Positions 1-7,006 of a stretch of DNA of 64,000 nt are shown here, piece after piece (the first letter of the stretch is position 1; each line of letters starts with the position of its first letter). The notes under the pieces were generated by a model. It did no database searches, had not been told where the DNA came from, and worked only from the letters and a program-made list of their open reading frames with translations. Source of the DNA: Flavobacterium sp. ov086 (GTDB lineage: Bacteria > Bacteroidota > Bacteroidia > Flavobacteriales > Flavobacteriaceae). Location of the stretch: positions 1 through 64,000 of the forward strand of contig NZ_FZNL01000008.1 of the NCBI RefSeq assembly GCF_900187965.1, in the 5' to 3' direction. The position numbers and the translations under genes are program-made.

Positions 1-4
1 GTTG

Positions 5-78
5 AGCCGGCGGAGGGACTCGAACCCACGACCTGCTGATTACAAATCAGCTGCTCTAGCCAACTGAGCTACGCTGGC
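5..78 (-). tRNA. tRNA-Thr (anticodon TGT), copy 1
   Basis: Read on the minus strand, this 74-nt sequence folds as a full cloverleaf. It has a seven-base anticodon loop TTTGTAA closed by a GCTGA/TCAGC stem, which gives anticodon TGT and therefore threonine (ACA and wobble codons). The T loop is TTCGAGT and the discriminator base is T; CCA is not encoded. The acceptor stem is G-C rich with one A-C mismatch (position 4/69), and the T stem has one T-T mismatch. Both irregularities also occur in the second copy. It is the downstream member of a tandem pair, and any terminator of its own lies outside the window. Confidence 0.95.
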
Positions 79-93
79 GACTCATTACGGGTG

Positions 94-124
94 CAAATAT
101 AAAATGGATTTTTGTAATTTCCAA
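94..124 (-). promoter_or_regulatory. Bacteroidota-type promoter of tRNA-Thr copy 1
   Basis: On the minus strand a -7 element TATATTTG (94-101) matches the Bacteroidota consensus TAnnTTTG. A TTG at 122-124 lies 20 nt upstream and fits the -33 element. The predicted transcript would start only a few bases before the tRNA 5' end at 78. Confidence 0.75.
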
Positions 125-150
125 AATAAATTTACTGCTTATTTTAATAA

Positions 151-178
151 AAAACCACCACTAAAAGTGATGGTTTTG
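151..178 (-). terminator. Rho-independent terminator after tRNA-Thr copy 2
   Basis: On the minus strand, just downstream of the tRNA at 182-255, a stem-loop pairs AAAACCA-type and TGGTTTT-type arms (151-177) and runs into a T-rich stretch. It should stop transcription before the -7 element of copy 1, so the two tRNAs are probably independent transcription units. Confidence 0.7.
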
Positions 179-181
179 TTG

Positions 182-255
182 AGCCGGCGGAGGGACTCGA
201 ACCCACGACCTGCTGATTACAAATCAGCTGCTCTAGCCAACTGAGCTACGCTGGC
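182..255 (-). tRNA. tRNA-Thr (anticodon TGT), copy 2
   Basis: This gene is base-for-base identical to the tRNA at 5-78. It has the same TTTGTAA anticodon loop (TGT, threonine), the same TTCGAGT T loop, and the same A-C acceptor and T-T T-stem mismatches. It is the upstream member of the pair on the minus strand, with its own promoter (271-300) and terminator (151-178). Confidence 0.95.
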
Positions 256-270
256 GACTCATTACGGGTG

Positions 271-300
271 CAAATATAAAGCGGTTTTTCGTTTTACCAA
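271..300 (-). promoter_or_regulatory. Bacteroidota-type promoter of tRNA-Thr copy 2
   Basis: The minus strand shows -7 TATATTTG (271-278) and a TTG (298-300) 19 nt upstream, matching TTG-N17-23-TAnnTTTG. The -7 half lies inside the 103-bp repeat, while the -33 half is unique sequence, so the two tRNA promoters differ only in the spacer and -33 region. Confidence 0.75.
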
Positions 301-333
301 AATAAATTTGCACTTTTTTATACTTTTTTTTGC

Positions 334-600
334 TTACAATTCGTTGATTTTAGCAATCAATTGATTAGCAGTTTCTTCCAATTCAACATTGATTTGTTTG
401 AAGTGTGCTTTTTTGTTTTCAACGTTCTTAGCATTCACTTTTGTGATCAAAGTATCAAATGCAGCAATAGCCTGATCGATCAAAGCATTCGTTTCTGGAG
501 TTGGATTTCCTGTAGTAGACATTTCAAATAAGTAAATTGCCTCAATAATATCTCCTAATACGAAGTTGATGTCTTTCTTTAAATTTTTAACGTTTGCCAT
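334..600 (-). CDS. Small helical hypothetical protein (88 aa)
   Basis: I do not recognise a characterised family. The protein begins MANVKNLKKD, is rich in Lys, Asn, Ile and Ala, contains no cysteine, and looks almost wholly alpha-helical, with amphipathic segments around residues 8-25 and 40-85. There is no signal peptide or membrane segment, so it is probably a small cytosolic protein. The frame is open up to a TTG at 630, but that codon overlaps a -7 promoter element (628-635), so the ATG at 600 is the likely start. It sits alone between the tRNA pair and manA. No function can be inferred from context. Confidence 0.75.
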   Translation of the reverse strand: MANVKNLKKDINFVLGDIIEAIYLFEMSTTGNPTPETNALIDQAIAAFDTLITKVNAKNVENKKAHFKQINVELEETANQLIAKINEL

Positions 601-627
601 TTTTATTTTAATTTTAATTTGCGTCTG

Positions 628-635
628 CAAAAGTA
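628..635 (-). promoter_or_regulatory. -7 element upstream of the 88-aa protein gene
   Basis: Minus-strand TACTTTTG fits TAnnTTTG and lies about 28 nt before the ATG at 600. I see no clear TTG at the right distance upstream. Because it overlaps the alternative TTG codon at 630, it argues for the ATG start. Confidence 0.55.
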
Positions 636-657
636 CATATAATCTTTATATTTAGCC

Positions 658-1626
658 CTATGAAATGTAAATTTCTAAAATTGAAGCATTTCCATCTAAA
701 ATAAATGCATTTATCTCAGCCGGAACCAGAACAGTATCTCCTTTTTTATATCCTTGTTTAAAACCGTCATATTCAATTTCAAAACTTCCTTCGATACACA
801 TATATACTGTAAAAGTCGCTCCTGATTTAGTAACGTTTATCTTTTCTTTTAAAGGAATAAAAGTGGTAGTAAAATAAGGACAATCAACCACAACATTCGA
901 CGTATTGTCTTTAGTCTCGTATTTCTTTTGAGTATCTACCTTATTATAGTTTATAGCGTCGAGGGCTAAATCTACATGAAGTTCTCTTTTATTTCCTTGT
1001 GCGTCTACCCGATCAAAATCATACAAACGATAGGTAATATCAGAGGTTTGTTGAATTTCGGCCACTACAAGTCCGGCACCAATAGCATGAACAGTTCCGG
1101 TTTCTAAAAAGAAAACATCCCCAACTTTTGCCTTTACATCATCTAAAATTGAAACGAGCGTATTATTGTGCAAATGCTCTAAATATTCTTCTTTACTGGA
1201 ATCTTCTTTAAAACCAACAATAATTCGGGCATCAGTATCGGCTTGCAACACGTACCACATTTCGGTTTTACCAAAAGAATTATGACGTTCTTTTGCCAAT
1301 TTATCATTTGGATGTACTTGTATCGAAAGATCTTCGCGGGCATCTAAATATTTAAAAAGTAACGGAAACTGTTTTCCAAAACGTTTATAAACTTCCGTTC
1401 CCAGAATTTCGTTTGGTGTTTCATCAATAAGCTCCATTAATGATTTTCCATCCAGAACTCCATTTGCAACCGTACTCACATCGCCTTCTACTGTAGACAA
1501 TTCCCAACTTTCACCGGTAATCTTAGATACAATAGGTTTATTAAGAACTGTTTTTAGTTTTTCTCCTCCCCAGATTCTTTCTTTCAAAATGGGGTGAAAT
1601 TGTAATGGGTATAATTTTGGCTTCAT
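658..1626 (-). CDS. manA: Class I mannose-6-phosphate isomerase
   Basis: This is a type I phosphomannose isomerase, a cytosolic zinc enzyme interconverting mannose-6-phosphate and fructose-6-phosphate. That reaction feeds GDP-mannose/GDP-fucose synthesis or mannose catabolism. Numbered from the ATG at 1626 (322 aa), the cupin metal ligands are visible: Gln103 and His105 in the QVHPND motif, Glu122 in KTEMWYV, and His180 in GTVHAIG. Arg200 in the TYRLYDF segment is the usual active-site arginine. The length matches the short bacterial form. In-frame sequence continues 13 codons upstream, but the conserved KPKLYPLQF start of the family begins at 1626. It is last in a minus-strand run (idi, PTPS, bcp, manA), 66 nt after bcp, and may have its own control. 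Confidence 0.93.
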   Translation of the reverse strand: MKPKLYPLQFHPILKERIWGGEKLKTVLNKPIVSKITGESWELSTVEGDVSTVANGVLDGKSLMELIDETPNEILGTEVYKRFGKQFPLLFKYLDAREDLSIQVHPNDKLAKERHNSFGKTEMWYVLQADTDARIIVGFKEDSSKEEYLEHLHNNTLVSILDDVKAKVGDVFFLETGTVHAIGAGLVVAEIQQTSDITYRLYDFDRVDAQGNKRELHVDLALDAINYNKVDTQKKYETKDNTSNVVVDCPYFTTTFIPLKEKINVTKSGATFTVYMCIEGSFEIEYDGFKQGYKKGDTVLVPAEINAFILDGNASILEIYIS

Positions 1627-1692
1627 GAATTTATTTATTTTTCGGCTAATATCTTTATTATTCAAATACCGATATAATACTATTTTTTAGTT

Positions 1693-2151
1693 TTACAATA
1701 CTAATTCTTTAATCGTCTCAAGTGCTTTCGGAATGTGTTTGGCAGCGTTCATACTATCAAAAATCAAAATAACAACACCATTTCGATCAATAACATATGT
1801 TACCCTACCCGGTACAAGACCAAATAAAGTGTTACGGACCCCAAAAAGGTGTCGTAATCTTTTATCCTGATCAGATAATAATATAAAAGGCAAATGATGT
1901 TTTTTGGCAAATTTTTGATGTGACTTCACATTATCACTACTTATACCAATAACCTCAGCACCTAAGTCTTTAAAATCTTCGTATTGATCCCTAAAACTAC
2001 AGGCTTCAGTAATACAACCCGGCGTGTTGTCTTTTGGATAAAAATAAATCACAAGAGGTTTCCGCCCCAAAACGCTTTTGCTTTCAAAAACTTCTCCATG
2101 ACTATCTTTTGCAGTAAAATTCGGAACTATATCTCCTATTTTTAATGACAT
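1693..2151 (-). CDS. bcp: Thioredoxin-dependent peroxiredoxin, BCP/PrxQ family
   Basis: This 152-residue BCP/PrxQ peroxiredoxin reduces hydrogen peroxide and organic hydroperoxides using thioredoxin. It has the PxxxTxxC signature (Pro39, Thr43, Cys46). The second cysteine comes five residues later (Cys51), the arrangement of atypical two-cysteine BCPs that form an intramolecular disulfide. There is no signal peptide, so it is cytosolic. The start is 3 nt from the stop of the upstream pterin-synthase gene, indicating co-transcription. The length is normal for the family and no motif residue is missing. Confidence 0.93.
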   Translation of the reverse strand: MSLKIGDIVPNFTAKDSHGEVFESKSVLGRKPLVIYFYPKDNTPGCITEACSFRDQYEDFKDLGAEVIGISSDNVKSHQKFAKKHHLPFILLSDQDKRLRHLFGVRNTLFGLVPGRVTYVIDRNGVVILIFDSMNAAKHIPKALETIKELVL

Positions 2152-2154
2152 TTA

Positions 2155-2565
2155 TTATTCTCCTTTATAAGTTACAAAATTGCGATCCGTTTCATTCAAA
2201 ACGATTTCTAAATCAAAATCGGCTTGAATTCTTTTTCTAATTTTATTCCATATCACAACCACAATGTTCTCTGCGGTTGGATTCAAATCTTGAAATTCCG
2301 GAACATCCAGATTCAGATTTTTGTGATCAAACGGTACTTCTACTTCTTCGCGTATAATATCCGCCAATACTTTCACATCTAAAACAAAACCAGTCTCCGT
2401 GTCAATTTTTCCTGTAACACTTACTGTTAAACCATAATTATGACCATGAAAATTAGGATTATTACATTTTCCAAAAACGGCATTGTTTTTCTCAAATGTC
2501 CAATCTTTCCTGTGCAATCGATGTGCAGCATTAAAATGTGCTTTTCTTGATATGGTTACTTTCAT
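2155..2565 (-). CDS. 6-pyruvoyl-tetrahydropterin synthase family, eukaryote-like subtype
   Basis: This 136-residue PTPS/QueD-fold enzyme acts on dihydroneopterin triphosphate. The zinc ligands are His15, His40 and His42, the catalytic cysteine is Cys34, the Asp80-His81 pair is present, and Glu125 could bind the pterin. The spacing is Cys-x5-His-Gly-His, as in animal PTPS (tetrahydrobiopterin synthesis), not the Cys-x3-His-Gly-His of bacterial QueD. The stretches FGKCNNPN, DHKNL, NVP-like and the C-terminal YKGE also resemble the animal enzyme. Automatic annotation would probably say QueD, but a biopterin-type reaction is more likely on motif grounds. It lies 22 nt after idi and 3 nt before bcp. 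Confidence 0.85.
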   Translation of the reverse strand: MKVTISRKAHFNAAHRLHRKDWTFEKNNAVFGKCNNPNFHGHNYGLTVSVTGKIDTETGFVLDVKVLADIIREEVEVPFDHKNLNLDVPEFQDLNPTAENIVVVIWNKIRKRIQADFDLEIVLNETDRNFVTYKGE

Positions 2566-2587
2566 TTAGGTTTTTGGTTAATATGGT

Positions 2588-3115
2588 TTATATTTTGTGG
2601 TCTTCTAAATAATGATAAAATTCATCAAAAATTATTTTGAACCAAACGGTATAAATTTCGGGCTGCTTTTCAATATCATTCTTTACATCTTCAATCTTCA
2701 TCCATTTCCAGGCTTCAACTTCATCAAGATTTATGTTTGCATTGTCATTATAATATCCAATCATAACGTGATCCAGTTCGTGCTCTGTAAGACCATTATC
2801 AAAAGGAGCTTTATAAATAAAATGAAAGAGTTCTTTCAATTCGGTTTTAAAACCCATTTCTTCAAACAATCGTCGGCTTCCTGCTTCAATATTTGTTTCT
2901 CCTTCACGCTGATGACTACAGCAAGTATTTGTCCAGAGTAAAGGTGAGTGGTATTTTTGATGAGCACGCTGCTGTAGCATAATTTCGTTCTTGCTGTTTA
3001 GAATAAAAACTGAAAAAGCGCGATGTAAAAGTGCTTTTTCGTGTGCTTCTAATTTTGGCATTAGGCCAATTTGCTCATCATTTTGATTAACTAATATTAC
3101 GTTTTCTTCTATCAT
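2588..3115 (-). CDS. idi: Isopentenyl-diphosphate delta-isomerase, type 1
   Basis: A Nudix-fold IPP:DMAPP isomerase, cytosolic and metal-dependent, that balances the two C5 isoprenoid units used for undecaprenyl phosphate, menaquinone and carotenoids. Numbered from the ATG at 3115 (175 aa), the catalytic cysteine lies in the TNTCCSH motif (Cys65/Cys66), and the acid/base glutamates in EHELDH (Glu111, Glu113). The Nudix-like segment with GSRRLFEEMG is at residues 79-88. In-frame sequence reaches a TTG at 3136, but a -7 element overlaps that codon (3134-3141), so 3115 is chosen. It is the first gene of the minus-strand idi-PTPS-bcp group and is divergent from msrB. Confidence 0.93.
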   Translation of the reverse strand: MIEENVILVNQNDEQIGLMPKLEAHEKALLHRAFSVFILNSKNEIMLQQRAHQKYHSPLLWTNTCCSHQREGETNIEAGSRRLFEEMGFKTELKELFHFIYKAPFDNGLTEHELDHVMIGYYNDNANINLDEVEAWKWMKIEDVKNDIEKQPEIYTVWFKIIFDEFYHYLEDHKI

Positions 3116-3133
3116 TAGGGCGTTTTGTACAAA

Positions 3134-3141
3134 CAAAAATA
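3134..3141 (-). promoter_or_regulatory. -7 element upstream of idi
   Basis: Minus-strand TATTTTTG matches TAnnTTTG and lies about 20 nt before the idi ATG. No convincing TTG is seen 17-23 nt further upstream. The predicted leader is very short. Confidence 0.5.
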
Positions 3142-3375
3142 CGAAAAAAGAAATGGCTTGAAAATCTTAGAAAAGATTGTGAAAAGTTTAACGAGCATTG
3201 CATTTTATACAAAACTGATTTACAGATTTTTACAATCAAAGTTCTTCATAAAAACCTTTAAAAATAAGACTTAAAAACTGTAACTTCTTATTTTTCGTAA
3301 ATAATAAAAAGTTAAAACATACTTAAATAAATCTGAATTGTAAAGTACACGACATTTCAAGGTAAAATCTCGTTG

Positions 3376-3383
3376 TATCTTTG
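3376..3383 (+). promoter_or_regulatory. -7 element upstream of msrB
   Basis: TATCTTTG matches TAnnTTTG, 28 nt before the msrB ATG. No TTG lies at canonical -33 spacing (the nearest is at 3338-3340). The rest of the 296-bp divergent region between idi and msrB shows no gene and no strong hairpin. Confidence 0.55.
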
Positions 3384-3411
3384 AAATAACGAATTAAAGC
3401 ACACAAAAACA

Positions 3412-3966
3412 ATGAAAACAAAAACTCAAATCTTTAGCCTTTGCTTTTTAATTCCGCTCTTTATTCTACAGGCATGTGGACAGAGCGCAAAAAAACAAAC
3501 CACAAAAACAGTGGTCATGGAAAACAAAATCTCTAAACCCGGAAATCCTTATTATTCAAATACCGACACAACAAAGCTAAATGTGAGTAATGCCGAATGG
3601 AAAAAAGTACTTCCTGATGATGTTTACGCCGTAATGCGCGAAGCTGATACTGAAAGACCTTTTACCGGAAAATACTGGAAGTCTGACGAAAAAGGAACTT
3701 ACTACTGCGCTTCTTGCGGTAATAAACTTTTTAGATCTGGTGCTAAATTCGCAAGCAGCTGTGGATGGCCAAGTTTTTTTGAACAAGACAACAAAACCAG
3801 TGTGGTTTACAAAAATGATAACTCTCTTGGAATGGAAAGAATCGAAGCTCTTTGCGGTCGTTGTGGAGGACATTTAGGGCATTTATTTGATGACGGACCT
3901 CCTCCAACAGGAAAACGCTATTGCATGAATTCCATAGCACTTGATTTTATTCCTGATAATAAATAA
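3412..3966 (+). CDS. msrB: Lipoprotein peptide-methionine (R)-S-oxide reductase
   Basis: MsrB reduces the R epimer of methionine sulfoxide in damaged proteins. The first 22 residues are a lipoprotein signal with lipobox LQAC (Cys22), so the enzyme should be membrane-anchored outside the cytoplasm. The mature domain carries the structural zinc cysteines Cys99/Cys102 and Cys148/Cys151, a cysteine in SSCGWPSF (Cys117), and the catalytic Cys171 in the KRYCMNS motif. At 184 aa it is a standard MsrB plus export signal. msrA starts 8 nt downstream and is also exported, so the pair appears dedicated to repairing envelope proteins. A -7 element lies at 3376. Confidence 0.93.
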   Translation: MKTKTQIFSLCFLIPLFILQACGQSAKKQTTKTVVMENKISKPGNPYYSNTDTTKLNVSNAEWKKVLPDDVYAVMREADTERPFTGKYWKSDEKGTYYCASCGNKLFRSGAKFASSCGWPSFFEQDNKTSVVYKNDNSLGMERIEALCGRCGGHLGHLFDDGPPPTGKRYCMNSIALDFIPDNK

Positions 3967-3974
3967 TTAAAGAC

Positions 3975-4583
3975 ATGAAAAATACCATTTTAATTTACCT
4001 TTTTGCCTTATCCTTAAACGGATTTGCACAAAATAAAAAAGCGTCAAACCTCGAAACTATTACACTTGGCGGTGGATGTTATTGGTGTGTAGAAGCGGTT
4101 TATGAAAATCTGGACGGAGTTAAATCTGTTGTTTCCGGATTTTCAGGAGGAAAAGTTGCCAATCCATCTTATGAGGAAGTTTGCACGGGAACAACCGGTC
4201 ATGCCGAAGTAGTTCAAATTACCTATGATAAAAACGTAACTGACATTAATGAAATTTTCAAGGTTTTCTTTACCGTTCACGATCCAACAACCTTGAACAG
4301 ACAAGGTGCAGATGTTGGAACTCAATATCGCTCTGTGATTTTCTACAAAAACGAAGAACAAAAAAAGGCTGCTCAAAGTATTATCGCAGAACTTAACAAA
4401 GCAAAAGTTTATGATAGTCCGATTGTAACAAAAGTAGAACCTTTTAAAGCTTTCTATAAAGCAGAAGATTATCATCAGAATTATTACGCCAACAATAAAA
4501 ACCAACCGTATTGCAAAATGGTAATTCAGCCTAAAATTGAAAAATTCGAAAAGGTTTTCAAAGACAAACTCAAAAAGAAATAA
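3975..4583 (+). CDS. msrA: Exported peptide-methionine (S)-S-oxide reductase
   Basis: MsrA reduces methionine-S-sulfoxide and complements MsrB stereochemically. Residues 1-18 are a hydrophobic signal peptide ending near GFAQ, suggesting release into the periplasm. The catalytic motif GGGCYWCVE places the nucleophilic cysteine at Cys35 with a second cysteine at Cys38. Family blocks GHAEVVQITYD and GTQYRS follow. It lies 8 nt after msrB and is followed 29 nt later by a strong terminator, so msrB-msrA is a two-gene operon. The reductant partner (an exported thioredoxin) is not in the window. Confidence 0.93.
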   Translation: MKNTILIYLFALSLNGFAQNKKASNLETITLGGGCYWCVEAVYENLDGVKSVVSGFSGGKVANPSYEEVCTGTTGHAEVVQITYDKNVTDINEIFKVFFTVHDPTTLNRQGADVGTQYRSVIFYKNEEQKKAAQSIIAELNKAKVYDSPIVTKVEPFKAFYKAEDYHQNYYANNKNQPYCKMVIQPKIEKFEKVFKDKLKKK

Positions 4584-4612
4584 AAACACTTTATAAAGGT
4601 TAACACTAATTG

Positions 4613-4638
4613 CCGTCCATTTTATGGACGGTTTTTTT
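4613..4638 (+). terminator. Rho-independent terminator of msrB-msrA
   Basis: A perfect 8-bp G+C-containing stem (arms 4613-4620 and 4624-4631) with a 3-nt loop is followed by seven T residues (4632-4638). Confidence 0.9.
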
Positions 4639-4649
4639 ATGCTTTTTTT

Positions 4650-4721
4650 GCCACGAATTTCACTAATTCACGCTAATTTTATAGTTATAATTCTAAAATT
4701 TAATTCGTAAAAATTCGTGGC
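4650..4721. repeat. Inverted-repeat element, GCCACGAATT family, copy A
   Basis: An 11-bp perfect terminal inverted repeat (4650-4660 and 4711-4721) starting GCCACGAATTT encloses A+T-rich sequence with further partial complementarity. The same terminal motif forms the hairpin at 5824-5872, and the two copies flank the quinone oxidoreductase gene. Beyond it, up to 4851, I see no gene: only a 25-codon open frame (4738-4815) without supporting signals. Confidence 0.75.
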
Positions 4722-4851
4722 ATACTAATTTTGAAAAATGATTATCACAAAAACAGACAAAATTTTACAAGATCCTAATATTCATTTTAATCAATTGCCA
4801 CAAAAACAGAACTGATTTTTACCGTACTTTGCATTCTTAAATACATTAAAA

Positions 4852-5811
4852 ATGAAAGCACTTACCTTCTCTACTTTCGGGAATTCTGATGTTTTAGAAT
4901 ATATAGAAATTCCAAAACCGGAATTAAAAAACGATGAAATTTTAGTCGAAATGAAAGCCATCGGATTAAATTTTGCTGATGTTTACAGACGAAAAGGAAA
5001 TTATCACTTAAAAGGAAATCCGCCTTTTATTGCAGGTTACGAAGGCGCCGGAATTGTTGTTGATGCAAATAATCATTCTGAATACAAAGTTGGAGATCGT
5101 GTGGCTTTTGCCGATGTTCCTTTTGCAAATGCAGAATTGGTTGCAGTCAATGTAAATCATGTTCTCCCTTTACCGGAAGCCATTTCTTTTGAAACCGCTG
5201 CTGCTATTTTACTACAAGGTTTAACAGCACATTATTTAGCAACCGACAGTCACAAAACTCAAAAAGGCGAAACCGTTTTAATTCATGCCGTTGCTGGCGG
5301 AGTTGGACAAACCTTAACTCAAATCACTAAACTTTTAGGTGCTAATGTTATTGGTTTAACCTCATCACCTGATAAAGCCAAGGTTGCTATCGAACAAGGC
5401 GCAGATCATGTTTTTCTATACAATGAAGATTGGAAATCGGATGTTTTTAAAACTGTCCCAAATGGTGTCGATGTAGTTTACGACAGCATTGGAAGTACAT
5501 TGAAGGGAAGTTTTGAAGTCACCAAAGAATGTGGGCAAGTTGTTTTCTTCGGAATGGCAGGCGGCGATCCCGAACCTGTAGATCCAAGAATGCTAATGGA
5601 TACTTCAAAAACATTAACCGGAGGAGATTTATGGAGTTATTTAAACTCTAAAGATGAAAGAATCAAAAGAACCAATCAATTGTTCAATTGGATTATCGAA
5701 GGAAAAATTACGCTTTCGACACCAACATCTTTCAAATTATCCGAAGGAAAACTAGCGCACGATTATCTGGAAAGCCGAAAAAGTACAGGGAAAATAATTT
5801 TAATTCCTTAA
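4852..5811 (+). CDS. Zinc-independent quinone oxidoreductase (medium-chain dehydrogenase superfamily)
   Basis: A 319-residue NADPH:quinone/enone reductase of the zeta-crystallin/QOR class. The N-terminal GroES-like domain (about 1-120) contains GLNFADVYRRKG and lacks the structural and catalytic zinc cysteines of alcohol dehydrogenases. The Rossmann domain (about 125-265) carries HAVAGGVGQ and a YDSIGS segment. It is cytosolic. Probable roles are detoxifying quinones or reactive carbonyls; the substrate cannot be read from sequence. It is a single-gene unit between two inverted-repeat elements (4650-4721 and 5824-5872), convergent with the next gene. I could not find a good TAnnTTTG promoter. 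Confidence 0.88.
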   Translation: MKALTFSTFGNSDVLEYIEIPKPELKNDEILVEMKAIGLNFADVYRRKGNYHLKGNPPFIAGYEGAGIVVDANNHSEYKVGDRVAFADVPFANAELVAVNVNHVLPLPEAISFETAAAILLQGLTAHYLATDSHKTQKGETVLIHAVAGGVGQTLTQITKLLGANVIGLTSSPDKAKVAIEQGADHVFLYNEDWKSDVFKTVPNGVDVVYDSIGSTLKGSFEVTKECGQVVFFGMAGGDPEPVDPRMLMDTSKTLTGGDLWSYLNSKDERIKRTNQLFNWIIEGKITLSTPTSFKLSEGKLAHDYLESRKSTGKIILIP

Positions 5812-5823
5812 ATAAAGTTTTTC

Positions 5824-5872
5824 GCCACGAATTCACGAATTATTTTAAAAACTTAATTCGTGAATTCGTGGC
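5824..5872. repeat. Perfect 19-bp inverted repeat, GCCACGAATT family, copy B
   Basis: Arms 5824-5842 and 5854-5872 are perfectly complementary, separated by 11 nt. The element sits between the convergent genes ending at 5811 and 5903, so it can act as a bidirectional terminator. Its outer bases match the element at 4650-4721, indicating a dispersed family rather than a unique terminator. Confidence 0.85.
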
Positions 5873-5902
5873 GATTATTTTTTATTCAAAAATCTATAAA
5901 AT

Positions 5903-6997
5903 CTACAACTGATTAATCTCAATCTTTGTCAACTCAGACAATTCTAAAATTCTGTCTACATCATTTTTATTTGCCACAAAAAACAAATAATTATCTCCAT
6001 GTGTATCGTAAGTCATCAACTCAAGATTACGTTTCTCTAAAGCCGATTGAATATACGGAAACAAATCGTGGCTATAAGTTTCTTCCGGATATTCGAAATT
6101 CAAATCTTCACCTATCATTTCTGAGATAAAATATTCTGCATCTTCGGGATCAAATTTCCAATCGCTGTTCCAGCAATCTATACTTTCGAAGAAACTCCAA
6201 TGATTTGCAACGATCTCGTGATATTCTTTTGATTCCTTTTTAAAATTCTTCAAAAGCTTTTTAGACTGCTTCTGAAGTAACTTTTCATCGACATTTCCTC
6301 TTGAAACCAGTTTTATAAATTCTTCAAAAATTTCCTGTGTCAATTCAACTTCTTCAGGCAACAAATTCTCATCAGAAGGGAGATTAACATTTTCCGGAAT
6401 TGCAATATTTAAGTGTTGACAAATACCTTGTAAAACTCTTTCAAATTCTTTAAAACCTATTTTCTGAACATCATTTTTTGGATCATTAATGTCAATATAT
6501 TCTGTATCAAGTATTCCTCTGGTATAATCCAGAAAATAACTGTTATTATACAAAATTCTAAAATCGTTGGTTTCTAAACTGTTTGTACAACAAAAGAAAA
6601 TAGCGAAATTATGCAAAACATGTTTTAAATGCTTTTTCATTTCCGGAGTTGGCGGCTCAGTATAAAACTGAATATGGATATAATCGTATTCTAATTCTGC
6701 CTGAATATCCTCTTCAGAAATAGCCCCAATATTAAGCTTTTTATACAATTCGTTTAAAACTTCATAAGCATTTTCAAAACCTGCTTTCTTAATTTCGTTT
6801 TGCGCATCTTCATTATTAAATGAATTTGGAAACGAATATAAATTCACCGAAACTGTATCATGAATCCCTTTCATTTTAAACTCAAATCTATTTTCTTCAT
6901 TATATAAAGAAGCGTAAATAGAATCAATAACATCAAAAGAAACAATTGATTTTGGGTCGTTATTTCTACCAAAGAAATTAGAAAAGAAGTTTTTCAT
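5903..6997 (-). CDS. Uncharacterised acidic protein, C-terminus DUF6630-like
   Basis: A 364-residue, strongly acidic, Asn/Glu-rich protein with no signal peptide or membrane segment, probably cytosolic. The C-terminal third (about 265-355) contains a WKFDPED segment and a GDNYLFFV segment after YDTHGD, recalling the DUF6630 family; this match is from memory and tentative. The N-terminal two thirds (about 15-210) looks like a repeated alpha/beta unit, with NEEDAQNEIKKAGFENAYEVLNEL-like and NDPKNDVQKIGFKEFERVLQGI-like stretches in equivalent positions, which suggests an internal duplication. Two adjacent cysteines occur near residue 135. It ends 9 nt before the next gene's coding region begins on the same strand and is probably co-transcribed with the FAD oxidoreductase. 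No function is assigned. Confidence 0.8.
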   Translation of the reverse strand: MKNFFSNFFGRNNDPKSIVSFDVIDSIYASLYNEENRFEFKMKGIHDTVSVNLYSFPNSFNNEDAQNEIKKAGFENAYEVLNELYKKLNIGAISEEDIQAELEYDYIHIQFYTEPPTPEMKKHLKHVLHNFAIFFCCTNSLETNDFRILYNNSYFLDYTRGILDTEYIDINDPKNDVQKIGFKEFERVLQGICQHLNIAIPENVNLPSDENLLPEEVELTQEIFEEFIKLVSRGNVDEKLLQKQSKKLLKNFKKESKEYHEIVANHWSFFESIDCWNSDWKFDPEDAEYFISEMIGEDLNFEYPEETYSHDLFPYIQSALEKRNLELMTYDTHGDNYLFFVANKNDVDRILELSELTKIEINQL

Positions 6998-7006
6998 AAA
7001 AACATA

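Larger units (their letters stand above)
1..280. repeat. 103-bp direct repeat carrying tRNA-Thr and its -7 element
   Basis: Bases 1-103 and 178-280 are identical. Each copy contains the whole tRNA-Thr gene, its short leader and the -7 promoter element. The copies diverge immediately outside, at 104 versus 281. The left limit is unknown because the first copy touches the window edge. The identity, including non-coding leader, points to a recent tandem duplication or ongoing gene conversion. Confidence 0.95.

Noticed and set aside
2155..2565. Naming the PTPS-family gene queD
   Set aside because: The Cys-x5-His-Gly-His spacing does not match QueD and no queuosine genes are adjacent.
4738..4815. 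A 25-codon plus-strand open frame between the msrA terminator and the oxidoreductase gene
   Set aside because: It has no promoter element, no similarity I recognise and lies in repeat-derived A+T-rich sequence; chance is the simpler explanation.
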